Part shown: positions 24,172-32,772 of the stretch, in pieces
Numbering within the stretch: the first letter of the stretch is position 1
How the letters are laid out: each line of letters starts with the position of its first letter
Made by a program: the position numbers and the translations under genes
Notes under the pieces: generated by a model
Seen by the model: the letters and a program-made list of their open reading frames with translations, nothing else
Databases searched by the model: none
What the model was told of the DNA's origin: nothing
DNA from: Hydrotalea sp.
Lineage (GTDB): Bacteria; Bacteroidota; Bacteroidia; Chitinophagales; Chitinophagaceae
NCBI GenBank assembly: GCA_022402565.1
Contig: JAKRSC010000024.1
Coordinates: forward strand, 1 to 64,000
DNA length: 64,000 nt
Reading direction: 5' to 3'

Positions 24172-26817
24172 ATGGAAGAACAAATGCAACCCGAACACAC
24201 ACAAGACCACAATAGGGTAATTCAGGTAAATATTGAAGAGGAAATGAAAACAGCATACATCGATTACTCGATGAGTGTGATTGTTGGACGTGCATTACCT
24301 GATGTACGAGATGGGTTTAAGCCCGTACACAGAAGGGTATTGTATGGAATGAACGAACTGGGAAATAATAGCAATAAGCCATACAAAAAAAGTGCAAGAA
24401 TTGTAGGTGAGGTGATGGGTAAATACCACCCGCATGGCGACAGTGCTATTTACGATACATTGGTACGTATGGCTCAGGAGTTTACCATGCGCCACACTTT
24501 GGTGGAAGGCCAAGGAAACTTCGGTACACAAGATGGCGATCCACCAGCGGCAATGCGTTATACAGAGGTGCGTTTGCAAAAGTTTGCAGAAGCTATGTTG
24601 GAGGATATTGAAAAAGATACAGTTGATTTTCAGTCGAACTTTGATGATAGTTTAGAAGAACCAACAGTTTTACCAACCCGCATTCCTCAATTATTGGTAA
24701 ATGGAAGCAGTGGTATTGCTGTAGGTATGGCCACCAATATGATGCCTCATAACCTGAGCGAAGCGGTGGACGGATGTATTGCCTACATTGATAATAAGGA
24801 ATTGACAGCCGAGGAGTTGATGCAATATGTAAAAGCGCCAGATTTCCCTACAGGTGGTGTTATTTTTGGAATGGAAGGCGTAAAGCAAGGTATGCTTACA
24901 GGAAGAGGTAGGGTTGTGGTGCGAGGTAAATGTCATGTAGATACCAAGCCAAGCGGTCGCGAACAAATTGTAATTACACAGGTTCCTTATCAGGTTAGCT
25001 TAGACGGACTAACTGATAAAATAGGACAGCTTGTAAATGAAAAAGTAATTGAGGGAATTGCCCACGTTAACAATGAAAGTAATAAGAGAGAAGGAACACG
25101 TATTGTTTTGGATCTTAAACGTGATGGTGTTGCGAATGTTATAATTAATCAGTTATATAAGTTCACTGAATTGCAAACCAGCTTCGGAATTAATAACGTT
25201 GCAATCAGTAAAGGAAGACCAAGAATTTTCAATCTGCGTGATTTGATTGCGGAGTTTGTTGAATTTAGAATGGAGGTGGTAATTAGAAGAAGCAAGTTTG
25301 AACTTAAAAAGGCTGAAGAAAAAGCACATCTCTTAGAAGGTTACTTAAAAGTGATTGCTGATAGAGATCATTTAGACGCAGCTATCAGTATCATTCGTGC
25401 AAGCGCAACTCCCGAGGAAGCTAGAAACGGATTAATACAGAAAAGTACAGAAGACAAATGGTTCTTACCAGAAACCATGTTTGATGAATCTGCCAAACTG
25501 CACTACGTTCAAGGTATTGGTCTTTCAGAAAAACAAGCGCAAGCAATTCTTGAATTAAGATTACAACGTTTAACAGGGTTAGAGCGCGAGAAAATTATTG
25601 AGGAGTTCAACGATTTAATGAAGACTATTTCTCGTTTGAAAGAATTATTAGCCGATGAAGGACTTCGTTTTATTTTAATTAAAGAAGAACTTACTGAAGT
25701 AAAAAATAAATTTGGAGAACCGCGCAAAACAGAAATTCAATATTTGGCTGATGAAATGAATATGCGCGATCTCATTGAAGAAGAGGATGTTGTTATAACT
25801 ATTTCACACTTAGGTTATATCAAACGCACACCAGCCACAGAATACAGACAACAAAGAAGAGGTGGTAGAGGTGCCATAGGAAGTAAGACTCGACAAGAAG
25901 ATTATGTAGAGCATTTATTTGTGGCCAATACGCACGATACCATGTTATTCTTTACCGAAAAGGGAAGATGTTATTGGTTGAATGTATATGAAATTCCAGA
26001 AGGAGAGAAGCAGGGTAAGGGTAGAGCTATACAGAACTTGATGCAAATTCCACAAGACGATAAAATTCGTGCAATTATCAATGTTAAGAACATTGAAGAC
26101 AAAGAATTTGTACAAAATCATTTTATCATTCTTTGTACAAAGAAAGGAATCATTAAGAAAACCTCATTAGAGGATTTCAGTAGACCAAGAGCTACTGGAG
26201 TAAATGCCATAACTATTAATGAAGGTGATCAGTTACTGGAAGCTCGATTAACCGATGGCAGGGCTGAAGTGATGATGGCTGTTAAATCGGGTAGAGCTAT
26301 TCGCTTTCCAGAAGAAAAGGTTCGTCCAACAGGAAGAGGCGCCATTGGAGTGGCTGGAATTGAAGTGGATGATGCATCTGATGAAGTAATTGGCATGATC
26401 TGTGTAGATAAAGAGGAAAAAGAAAAAACAGTATTGGTAGTGAGTGAAAAAGGATTTGGGAAAAGAACAGCAGTTGATGAATATAGAATTACCAACAGAG
26501 GAGGAAAAGGTGTTAAAACTATCAATATCACTGAAAAAACTGGAAATTTAATCGGAATTTTGGACGTAACAGAACAAGAAGATCTTATAATTACTTGTAA
26601 ATCGGGTATTACCTTAAGGACTTCAGTTCACTCAATTAAAGAGGCAGGAAGGGCCACACAAGGAGTTATTCTAATACGCCTAGATGGTGATGATGCAATA
26701 GCAGCCATTTCAAAGATTGAAGAACAGGAGGAAGAAGAAGTACAAACAACAGAAATAGCCAATCCTCAGAATGAGCAATTAGATGCAAGTTCTGAAGAGC
26801 AACAACCAACAGAATAA
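24172..26817 (+). CDS. gyrA: DNA gyrase subunit A
   Basis: An 881-residue protein, normal length. The N-terminal breakage-reunion domain has [20 protein letters not shown], the quinolone-determining block [20 protein letters not shown] (Ser and Asp at the usual positions, the sensitive-type residues) and catalytic Tyr130 in [15 protein letters not shown]. The C-terminal DNA-wrapping domain carries the GyrA box QQRRGGRG, which separates gyrase from topoisomerase IV. The last 35 residues are an acidic Glu/Gln-rich tail. With GyrB it introduces negative supercoils. The next gene, a TPR protein, starts 22 bases later and probably shares the transcript. Confidence 0.97.
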   Translation: MEEQMQPEHTQDHNRVIQVNIEEEMKTAYIDYSMSVIVGRALPDVRDGFKPVHRRVLYGMNELGNNSNKPYKKSARIVGEVMGKYHPHGDSAIYDTLVRMAQEFTMRHTLVEGQGNFGTQDGDPPAAMRYTEVRLQKFAEAMLEDIEKDTVDFQSNFDDSLEEPTVLPTRIPQLLVNGSSGIAVGMATNMMPHNLSEAVDGCIAYIDNKELTAEELMQYVKAPDFPTGGVIFGMEGVKQGMLTGRGRVVVRGKCHVDTKPSGREQIVITQVPYQVSLDGLTDKIGQLVNEKVIEGIAHVNNESNKREGTRIVLDLKRDGVANVIINQLYKFTELQTSFGINNVAISKGRPRIFNLRDLIAEFVEFRMEVVIRRSKFELKKAEEKAHLLEGYLKVIADRDHLDAAISIIRASATPEEARNGLIQKSTEDKWFLPETMFDESAKLHYVQGIGLSEKQAQAILELRLQRLTGLEREKIIEEFNDLMKTISRLKELLADEGLRFILIKEELTEVKNKFGEPRKTEIQYLADEMNMRDLIEEEDVVITISHLGYIKRTPATEYRQQRRGGRGAIGSKTRQEDYVEHLFVANTHDTMLFFTEKGRCYWLNVYEIPEGEKQGKGRAIQNLMQIPQDDKIRAIINVKNIEDKEFVQNHFIILCTKKGIIKKTSLEDFSRPRATGVNAITINEGDQLLEARLTDGRAEVMMAVKSGRAIRFPEEKVRPTGRGAIGVAGIEVDDASDEVIGMICVDKEEKEKTVLVVSEKGFGKRTAVDEYRITNRGGKGVKTINITEKTGNLIGILDVTEQEDLIITCKSGITLRTSVHSIKEAGRATQGVILIRLDGDDAIAAISKIEEQEEEEVQTTEIANPQNEQLDASSEEQQPTE

Positions 26818-26839
26818 AACTTTAACTAAACGCAGCATT

Positions 26840-28225
26840 ATGAAAAAGTACGTATTTATTGCGCTAGCTATGTTGGGCTTTACAATAACACAAGCCCAGA
26901 AATTCGACAACCTGCAACTATTAATGATGCAGAACAAAATAGATGGCGCTAAAAATGAAATCGACAAAATCATGCGGGATAAAAAATTTCAAACAAATCC
27001 CGAAGTGTACATGTGGGCAACTCGTATTTACTCCAATTTGTATTATGCCGATGCTAAATACGATGCTTTAGGTGACAGTGCACAAATGTTTCTTGAAAAG
27101 TATATTTCTTTAGATCCTACACAAAAAATCATCAAAGAAGTTGACCCAGAAATTGCCGTTGTACAATTGATTTATGCAAAGTCATTTAACAATGCCATCA
27201 ATAACTACAACGATAAAAAATTCAGCTCATCTGTTCGCTATTTCAAGTCATCAGCAAAAGTTATTCAAACAATGATTGATAGCAAATTGGAAAGCAAGGG
27301 TGGTTTCGCAAAGGGTTGGGTTATTGATACCTCTTCTAATTTCTATGGGTTAATTGCTGCAGAACAAATAAAAGATACTGCTACCATGCTCATGTTTGCA
27401 GAGCGATTCTTCAACAACAAAATTGGTGGTGAAGATTACTTAGATGTTTATCGTGTTGTTGCTAGTATGTATATGTCGCAGAAAGATGAAACGAATTTTA
27501 ATAGAATAATAGGATTAGGAAAAGAGTTGTATCCAAAAAATACGATTTGGGAAGAAATGGAGTTTGATTACTTCAATACAACTTATAGTTTAACAGAAAA
27601 AATGGCAAAATACTTAGCTGATGATGCTGCTGGTAAACTTTCTGCATTACAATATTTTCAGTTTGGAGCTGCATTTGTAAATATTGATAAAGATGAAAAG
27701 GATGCTATGGATAGCTTAACTCAAGCTAAGTTTTCTTTAACTGCTATTGATGCATTTAAAAAAGCCAACAAATTAGACCCTTCTAATCATACAGCGGCTT
27801 ATAATGCTGGTTTACTCAGTTACAATAAATTTATTGTATATGACGATCGCATAGCTACCAATAGAAGAAGAATGCAGGATATCAATGCGAATAAGCCAAA
27901 CGAGAAAGATCCAAAGAAAAAGGCTGCTGTAGAAGCACAAACCAAAGCACAAATTGATCCACTTCGTAAGCAAAATGAAGAGTGGGAGAAGCCTGCTATG
28001 GACTTTGCATCTGAAAGTATTGAGTGGCTTGAAAAAGCATTTAATGGATTTAAGCAAAAGGAAAATAGGTCTCGTCAGGACAATAGCTTATTGAATAAAT
28101 CAGTAGATTTCTTAGCTATTTTATATGGTTATAAGCGCGATAAAGCTCGTGGTAAAGATGAAAAAGCTTTCACTTTATATGAGGCGAAGTACAAAGAATT
28201 CGATGGCTTACATGGTAAGTTTTAA
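26840..28225 (+). CDS. Secreted TPR-like protein downstream of gyrA, function unknown
   Basis: The start was set at ATG 26840 (MKKYVFIALAMLGFTITQAQ), a clear Sec signal peptide, giving 461 residues. The rest is helical with TPR-like patterns such as EKYISLDPTQKIIKEVDPEI, AFKKANKLDPSNHTAAYNAG and SIEWLEKAFNGFKQKENR. There is no catalytic motif. It is exported, so it is probably a periplasmic or outer-membrane-associated scaffold. It follows gyrA by 22 bases and ends at a terminator, so the two may be co-transcribed; the functional link is unclear. Confidence 0.75.
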   Translation: MKKYVFIALAMLGFTITQAQKFDNLQLLMMQNKIDGAKNEIDKIMRDKKFQTNPEVYMWATRIYSNLYYADAKYDALGDSAQMFLEKYISLDPTQKIIKEVDPEIAVVQLIYAKSFNNAINNYNDKKFSSSVRYFKSSAKVIQTMIDSKLESKGGFAKGWVIDTSSNFYGLIAAEQIKDTATMLMFAERFFNNKIGGEDYLDVYRVVASMYMSQKDETNFNRIIGLGKELYPKNTIWEEMEFDYFNTTYSLTEKMAKYLADDAAGKLSALQYFQFGAAFVNIDKDEKDAMDSLTQAKFSLTAIDAFKKANKLDPSNHTAAYNAGLLSYNKFIVYDDRIATNRRRMQDINANKPNEKDPKKKAAVEAQTKAQIDPLRKQNEEWEKPAMDFASESIEWLEKAFNGFKQKENRSRQDNSLLNKSVDFLAILYGYKRDKARGKDEKAFTLYEAKYKEFDGLHGKF

Positions 28226-28247
28226 TAATACCTTATGACTTTTTTAC

Positions 28248-28282
28248 AACTCCGGTAGCTATTAAGCGCCGGAGTTTTTTTT
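28248..28282 (+). terminator. Intrinsic terminator of the gyrA-TPR transcript
   Basis: Stem AACTCCGG (28248-28255) with CCGGAGTT (28269-28276), then a run of T. Confidence 0.9.
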
Positions 28283-28350
28283 AACGACTTTCATTGAATA
28301 AAATCTAGAACTTTACTGAATTCGTATTTGTTAGATATAAAATACATCAT

Positions 28351-29475
28351 ATGAAACGCCTCAAACAGATTGTACTTTCTTCTTTATTGATGGGTATTAC
28401 CATTACGGTAATTTTAGCTTGCAGAAACAAAACAGCCAATACACCAGGGGAAATAGTAGACACCTTAACTGTGCCAAATATTGTTCAAAGCACAGTTTTT
28501 ACAAGAAATGATATTATTTGGGGCATGGATTGGTTGCCTAATGGTGATATGCTATTCACAGAAAAAGGCGGAAAATTGTTCAGATGGTCGAATGGAAGTG
28601 CTGTAGAAATTACTGGAGTTCCAACTGTAGATGCTGGTGGACAAGGAGGTTTGTTAGATGTGCTGGTTCACCCACAATACAGCCAGCACGATTGGATTTA
28701 TTTTTCATACGCTAGGACGGGAGGATTTTATACTTTAAGCAGAGCGAAAATTTCTGGTAATGCATTATCAAACATTCAACAGCTATATACTACTACAGAA
28801 GCCTCTTCATGGAGAGGACATTATGGAAGTAGGATGGTAATTGACAAAAATCGATTCCTGTTTTTCTCTGTAGGTGATCCTGCAGCATTTGGACAAAATA
28901 CTGGGAGTGGTTGGGGTAAAGTTCATCGTATTCATGATGATGGAAGAATTCCGAGTGACAATCCTGTTTTACCCGGACAAACTGCTGCCAATACTATTTG
29001 GGCTTATGGTGTTAGAAATCCACAAGGTTTAGCTATTCATCCGGTAACTGGGGAATTATGGGAATCGGAACATGGTCCAAGGGGTGGCGATGAAGTAAAT
29101 ATTATCAAAAAAGGGGCTAATTATGGATGGCCTTTGGTATCACATGGACGGAATTATGACGGAAGTATTATTTCTTCAAATCCTTTTATGACTGGAGTAG
29201 AAAATGCAATTAAGGTGTGGACACCATCAATTGCACCATGTGGTATGGACTTTTTGAAACATAAAAACTGGAAGGCTTATAGAAATAGATTGGTTGTGGG
29301 TGCGTTAGCATTTAGACATGTTGCAAATGTTAAGTTTAACGGTACCAGTCCAGTTGATGAATTTCGATGGCTAGATCAGCTTGGTCGTGTTAGAAATGTA
29401 AAAGAAGGACCCGATGGAAGTTTATATGTATCAGTAGAAGGGCCAGGAAGAATCATTCGAATTACACCTCAATAA
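28351..29475 (+). CDS. PQQ-dependent sugar (glucose/sorbosone-type) dehydrogenase, lipoprotein
   Basis: A 374-residue protein. The signal sequence ends in the lipobox ITVILAC, so it is probably lipid-anchored. The six-bladed propeller of the glucose/sorbosone dehydrogenase family is shown by IWGMDWLPNGDMLFTEKGGK, GGLLDVLVHPQYSQHDWIYF, WAYGVRNPQGLAIHPVTGEL, WESEHGPRGGDEVNIIKKGA and NYGWPLVSHGRNYDG. The RNPQG and HGPRGGDE blocks line the PQQ and calcium site. It would oxidise a sugar in the periplasm and pass electrons to the chain; the true substrate is unknown, and no PQQ synthesis genes are in the window. Confidence 0.88.
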   Translation: MKRLKQIVLSSLLMGITITVILACRNKTANTPGEIVDTLTVPNIVQSTVFTRNDIIWGMDWLPNGDMLFTEKGGKLFRWSNGSAVEITGVPTVDAGGQGGLLDVLVHPQYSQHDWIYFSYARTGGFYTLSRAKISGNALSNIQQLYTTTEASSWRGHYGSRMVIDKNRFLFFSVGDPAAFGQNTGSGWGKVHRIHDDGRIPSDNPVLPGQTAANTIWAYGVRNPQGLAIHPVTGELWESEHGPRGGDEVNIIKKGANYGWPLVSHGRNYDGSIISSNPFMTGVENAIKVWTPSIAPCGMDFLKHKNWKAYRNRLVVGALAFRHVANVKFNGTSPVDEFRWLDQLGRVRNVKEGPDGSLYVSVEGPGRIIRITPQ

Positions 29476-29490
29476 ATGCAATAAACATAG

Positions 29491-29512
29491 GCAGGCATAA
29501 GGCCTGCTTTTA
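29491..29512 (+). terminator. Intrinsic terminator of the sugar dehydrogenase gene
   Basis: Stem GCAGGC (29491-29496) with GCCTGC (29502-29507), then TTTTAT. Confidence 0.7.
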
Positions 29513-29536
29513 TCTTCAGAGTATACTTAACATAAT

Positions 29537-29585
29537 ATTAATTATGTATTATGATTACAAGATTAATTATGTATTATGATTACAA
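29537..29585. repeat. Two perfect copies of a 24-base AT-rich unit, period 25
   Basis: The unit at 29537-29560 is repeated exactly at 29562-29585 with one base between. It begins ATTAATTATG and ends ATGATTACAA. It lies between a terminator and the end of the convergent ndh gene, so it is non-coding. Two copies could be a small variable-number tandem repeat or a paired binding site. Confidence 0.85.
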
Positions 29586-29686
29586 CCAAAACCTAAAAAA
29601 TACCCGCGAATGAAATTCTTCAAGAAATTCACACTCAATAACTTGTTGACTGTTAGAACCATTAAAAGATAGAAGTTTTAAGAAGT

Positions 29687-30961
29687 TTACTTGTGGGGCT
29701 GTTTTACTTGATAATCAGTAAAAAGCAATCGCAAGCTCTGATCATAGGTAAAATATTTGTACGCCCAATTGATGAAAACTTGAAGTTTATTTTTAACTCC
29801 AAGAATTAGCATTAAATGCAAAAACATCCAGACTAACCATGCAAAAAAACCACCAAAATGGATTTTAGGCGTACTCATATCTACAACCGCTAAATGTCGG
29901 CCTACTGTTGCCATACTTCCCAAATCTATGTACTCATAAGGCTTCCATTTATTAAATTGATTCATGCCATACTTGAGTAAGTTTTGAGAAAGATTCTTAG
30001 CTTGATTTATGGCTACATTGGCAACTTGTGGATGTCCTTTGGGATATTTTTCAGTCACCATAAGTGCCAAATCACCTAAAGCAAATATTTCATTATAATT
30101 ATCTAACTGATTGTATCTATTTACTTTAAGTCGACTTTGTTGAACAAATACTTGAGAGTCAATTCCCTCAATACTATTAGCTCTAATTCCCGCTGCCCAA
30201 ATTAGTGTTTTTGTTGTTATACCAACTCCATTTGAAAGAGCAACCATTTCGCCGTCATAATTCTTCACAAATGTGTTGGTTAATACTTCAACGCCTAAGT
30301 TTTCTAAATATTTTCTGCTTTGCGCGCTACTTTCTGCACTCATTGCGCCTAATGTACGGTCAGATCCTTCTACTAAAACAATCCTCATTTCTTCAAAATT
30401 GATCTCCGGATAATCGCGTGGAAGTATTTGCTTTTTCATTTCTGCCAAAGCACCACTGACTTCAACTCCTGTTGGTCCAGCACCAGCCACTACAACTTGC
30501 AAATAGGCTTTACGCAACTCAGGATCTGTCTCTATACTTGCATTTTCAAGTTGTGTAATTAAATGATGACGAATTCTCAAAGCTTCTGACGTTGTCTTCA
30601 TTGGGAGCGAATACTTAGCAATTTGTTCATTTCCGAAGTAATGTGTGGTTGCACCCATAGCCAAAACCAACATATCATAGTAGAGCTCACCATCATTCAG
30701 ATTTATTTTCTTTTCATCAGCTTCTATAGATTTAACATCAGCCAGCCTAAACCTAACATTCTTACTTTTTTGGAATAATTTTCTGATTGGAAATGAAATA
30801 TTACTGGCATCTAATCCAGCTGTAGCTACCTGATAAAACAGTGGTTGAAATTGATGGTGATTTACTTTATCTACTAAAATTACCTCAAATCCTTCCTTAT
30901 TGTTTAAAGACCTCGCTAATTGCAGTCCGGCAAATCCTGCTCCCACTATCACTACTCTCAT
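29687..30961 (-). CDS. ndh: Type II NADH dehydrogenase (NDH-2)
   Basis: A 424-residue flavoprotein. The FAD-binding motif VVIVGAGFAGLQLARSLNNK is at the N-terminus, FQPLFYQVATAGLDASNISF is the NDH-2 quinone-side block, the NADH-binding motif is VVVAGAGPTGVEVSGALAEM, and ALGDLALM is the second FAD contact. A hydrophobic C-terminal segment (FFAWLVWMFLHLMLILGV) fits membrane attachment. It oxidises NADH and reduces menaquinone without pumping protons. It has its own TAACTTTG promoter box and is divergent from the glycosylasparaginase gene. Confidence 0.93.
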   Translation of the reverse strand: MRVVIVGAGFAGLQLARSLNNKEGFEVILVDKVNHHQFQPLFYQVATAGLDASNISFPIRKLFQKSKNVRFRLADVKSIEADEKKINLNDGELYYDMLVLAMGATTHYFGNEQIAKYSLPMKTTSEALRIRHHLITQLENASIETDPELRKAYLQVVVAGAGPTGVEVSGALAEMKKQILPRDYPEINFEEMRIVLVEGSDRTLGAMSAESSAQSRKYLENLGVEVLTNTFVKNYDGEMVALSNGVGITTKTLIWAAGIRANSIEGIDSQVFVQQSRLKVNRYNQLDNYNEIFALGDLALMVTEKYPKGHPQVANVAINQAKNLSQNLLKYGMNQFNKWKPYEYIDLGSMATVGRHLAVVDMSTPKIHFGGFFAWLVWMFLHLMLILGVKNKLQVFINWAYKYFTYDQSLRLLFTDYQVKQPHK

Positions 30962-30995
30962 AACTTCATTTTTATATCAACAAACAAATGATAAG

Positions 30996-31003
30996 CAAAG
31001 TTA
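30996..31003 (-). promoter_or_regulatory. -7 box of ndh
   Basis: TAACTTTG on the minus strand, continuing CTTA, matches TAnnTTTG. The expected start is near 30989, with about 28 bases of leader before the ATG. Confidence 0.6.
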
Positions 31004-31017
31004 ACCTAACTTTCAAT

Positions 31018-31025
31018 TATTTTTG
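31018..31025 (+). promoter_or_regulatory. -7 box of the glycosylasparaginase gene
   Basis: TATTTTTG matches TAnnTTTG. The expected start is near 31032; the ATG is at 31073. The ndh box lies only 15 bases away on the other strand, so the two promoters face apart back to back. Confidence 0.5.
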
Positions 31026-31072
31026 AAAGTTTTGCATTTCATTACAAGTTCAACAAATCATACCTTAACCTA

Positions 31073-32107
31073 ATGATTCACCGCAGAACCTTTTTATCTA
31101 AAACAGCCTTGGTTGGACTAGCGCCAATCTTTCAACATGCATTTTCAAAGAATACATCCAATAAAGCAACACTGCCCGTAGTTTTATCTACATGGGATGC
31201 GGGTGTTAGGGCAAATGAAGCAGCTTGGAAAATTTTATCGTCCGGCGGTCATGCTTTGGATGCTGTAGAGGCTGGTGTTAAAGTGACCGAATTGGAGCAA
31301 AATTGTTGTGTAGGACTAGGGGCGAACCCCGATAGAGAAGGAAAAGTGACTCTAGATGCCAGTATTATGGATCACTTAGGGAATTGCGGGGCTGTTGCAG
31401 CCTTGGAGAGAATTCAGCATCCAATTTCAGTTGCACGAAGGGTGATGGAAAAAACACCTCATACTTTTTTAGTTGGACAAGGTGCTCAACAGTTTGCCAT
31501 ATCTGAAGGGTTCCCATTAATGCCTGACCAACTTTCACCAGCAGCTCAAAAAGCATATCAAGAATGGCTCAAAAAAAGTGAGTATAAACCAATAATCAAC
31601 ATTGAAAATCAACAACAAACCCCCTACCTGCCCGCTCCTTCTCACCTACCCGATGGAACTTGGAACCACGATACAATTGGGATGATTGCGATTGACCAAA
31701 ATGGCAATTTAAGTGGTAGTTGCACAACCAGTGGTATGGGCTTTAAAATGCGTGGTCGTGTTGGCGATTCTCCTGTCATTGGAGCCGGATTGTATGTAGA
31801 TAATCAAGTTGGGGCAGCAACCGCAACAGGACAAGGCGAAGATATTATTAGAATATGTGGTTCTTTTTTGGTGGTGGAATTCATGCGCCAAGGTTTGCAT
31901 CCAACCGAGGCCTGTAAAAAAGCCATAGAACGATTAATCCAACTAAAAGGAAAGGAACAAGCATGTAAGATTCAAGCTTGCTTTATTGCAATAGATAAAA
32001 AAGGAAATTATGGAGGCTATTCCTTACAAAAGGGATTCACATTTGCAGTATACCAAGCAAATGGAGGTAACAGACTGGTTAAGTCAAGTCATATTCTACC
32101 ATGTTAA
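31073..32107 (+). CDS. N4-(beta-N-acetylglucosaminyl)-L-asparaginase (Ntn-hydrolase), Tat-exported
   Basis: A 344-residue protein. The N-terminus has a twin-arginine signal, HRRTFLSKTALVGLAP. The Ntn-hydrolase fold shows LSTWDAGVRANEAAWKIL, GHALDAVEAGVKVTELEQNC, and the autocleavage site HDTIGMIAIDQNGNLSG, where Thr becomes the N-terminal nucleophile (about residue 200). After it GMGFKMRGRVGDSPVIGAGL and ATATGQGEDIIRICGSF line the active site. It cleaves the GlcNAc-asparagine bond of glycopeptides in the periplasm. It overlaps cutC by seven bases. Confidence 0.92.
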   Translation: MIHRRTFLSKTALVGLAPIFQHAFSKNTSNKATLPVVLSTWDAGVRANEAAWKILSSGGHALDAVEAGVKVTELEQNCCVGLGANPDREGKVTLDASIMDHLGNCGAVAALERIQHPISVARRVMEKTPHTFLVGQGAQQFAISEGFPLMPDQLSPAAQKAYQEWLKKSEYKPIINIENQQQTPYLPAPSHLPDGTWNHDTIGMIAIDQNGNLSGSCTTSGMGFKMRGRVGDSPVIGAGLYVDNQVGAATATGQGEDIIRICGSFLVVEFMRQGLHPTEACKKAIERLIQLKGKEQACKIQACFIAIDKKGNYGGYSLQKGFTFAVYQANGGNRLVKSSHILPC

Positions 32108-32772
32108 TTGAAGTAGCTTGTTTTAATAAAATAGATGCACTTACTGCTTATGAATTAGGTGCAAATAGAATTGAGTTGTGCTCAAATTATTCAGTAGGTG
32201 GTCTTTCACCTTCTATTTATGATGTTGAATTTGTTTTACAGAATGTAGGAATTCCTGTCACTGTTATGCTAAGACCAAGTGATGGAAGTTTTTCATATTC
32301 TAAAAAAGAGGAATTGAAAATGCTCCATTTCTTGGCTGAATTAAAAAGAATGCCAGTTAATGGAATTGTATTTGGTGTTGATTATGGTGACAATTGGATG
32401 AACATTATGAAGAATTGGTTAGATCATATAAATCCTCTTAAAATAACTTTTCACCGAGCCATAGAACAATATCCCAATCCCTTAGAAACCATGCATGAAC
32501 TGAATAACTTAGGTATTCAAAGAGTATTAACTGGAGGAAGCGCTTTAGGTGTAATGCATCATTTATCTGAACTTATTCAACTACTTGACCATGCGCCTCA
32601 TGAAATGGAAATTATTTTAGGCGGAGGAATTAGAGCGAAGGATGTTTCCACGCTCAGAAAATATACTCAAATTAAATGGATTCATACAGCTTGCTTCAAT
32701 AAAACTGCAAATAGATTAGATCAACAAGAGTTAAAAAAAATTATTAAACTGTCTTCTGTTGAGGCTGAATAA
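32101..32772 (+). CDS. cutC: CutC-family protein
   Basis: A 223-residue TIM-barrel protein. Family blocks are MLIEVACFNKIDALTAYELG, ANRIELCSNYSVGGLSPS, VTVMLRPSDGSFSYS, ITFHRAIEQYPNPLETMHEL, RVLTGGSALG and IILGGGIRAKDV. The name comes from copper tolerance in E. coli, but a direct role in copper handling is uncertain; a GlcNAc-related lyase role has been suggested from context in some genomes. Here it overlaps a glycosylasparaginase gene, which fits a link with amino-sugar breakdown better than copper. Its 3' end overlaps the convergent mutS2 by 29 bases. Confidence 0.9.
   Translation: MLIEVACFNKIDALTAYELGANRIELCSNYSVGGLSPSIYDVEFVLQNVGIPVTVMLRPSDGSFSYSKKEELKMLHFLAELKRMPVNGIVFGVDYGDNWMNIMKNWLDHINPLKITFHRAIEQYPNPLETMHELNNLGIQRVLTGGSALGVMHHLSELIQLLDHAPHEMEIILGGGIRAKDVSTLRKYTQIKWIHTACFNKTANRLDQQELKKIIKLSSVEAE

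Noticed and set aside
24440-24500. Quinolone-resistance change in GyrA
   Set aside because: The block HGDSAIYDT has the ordinary Ser and Asp.
32700-32772. Frameshift hiding the Smr domain of MutS2
   Set aside because: The sequence after the stop is the well-conserved end of cutC on the other strand; no Smr motif is found in any frame.
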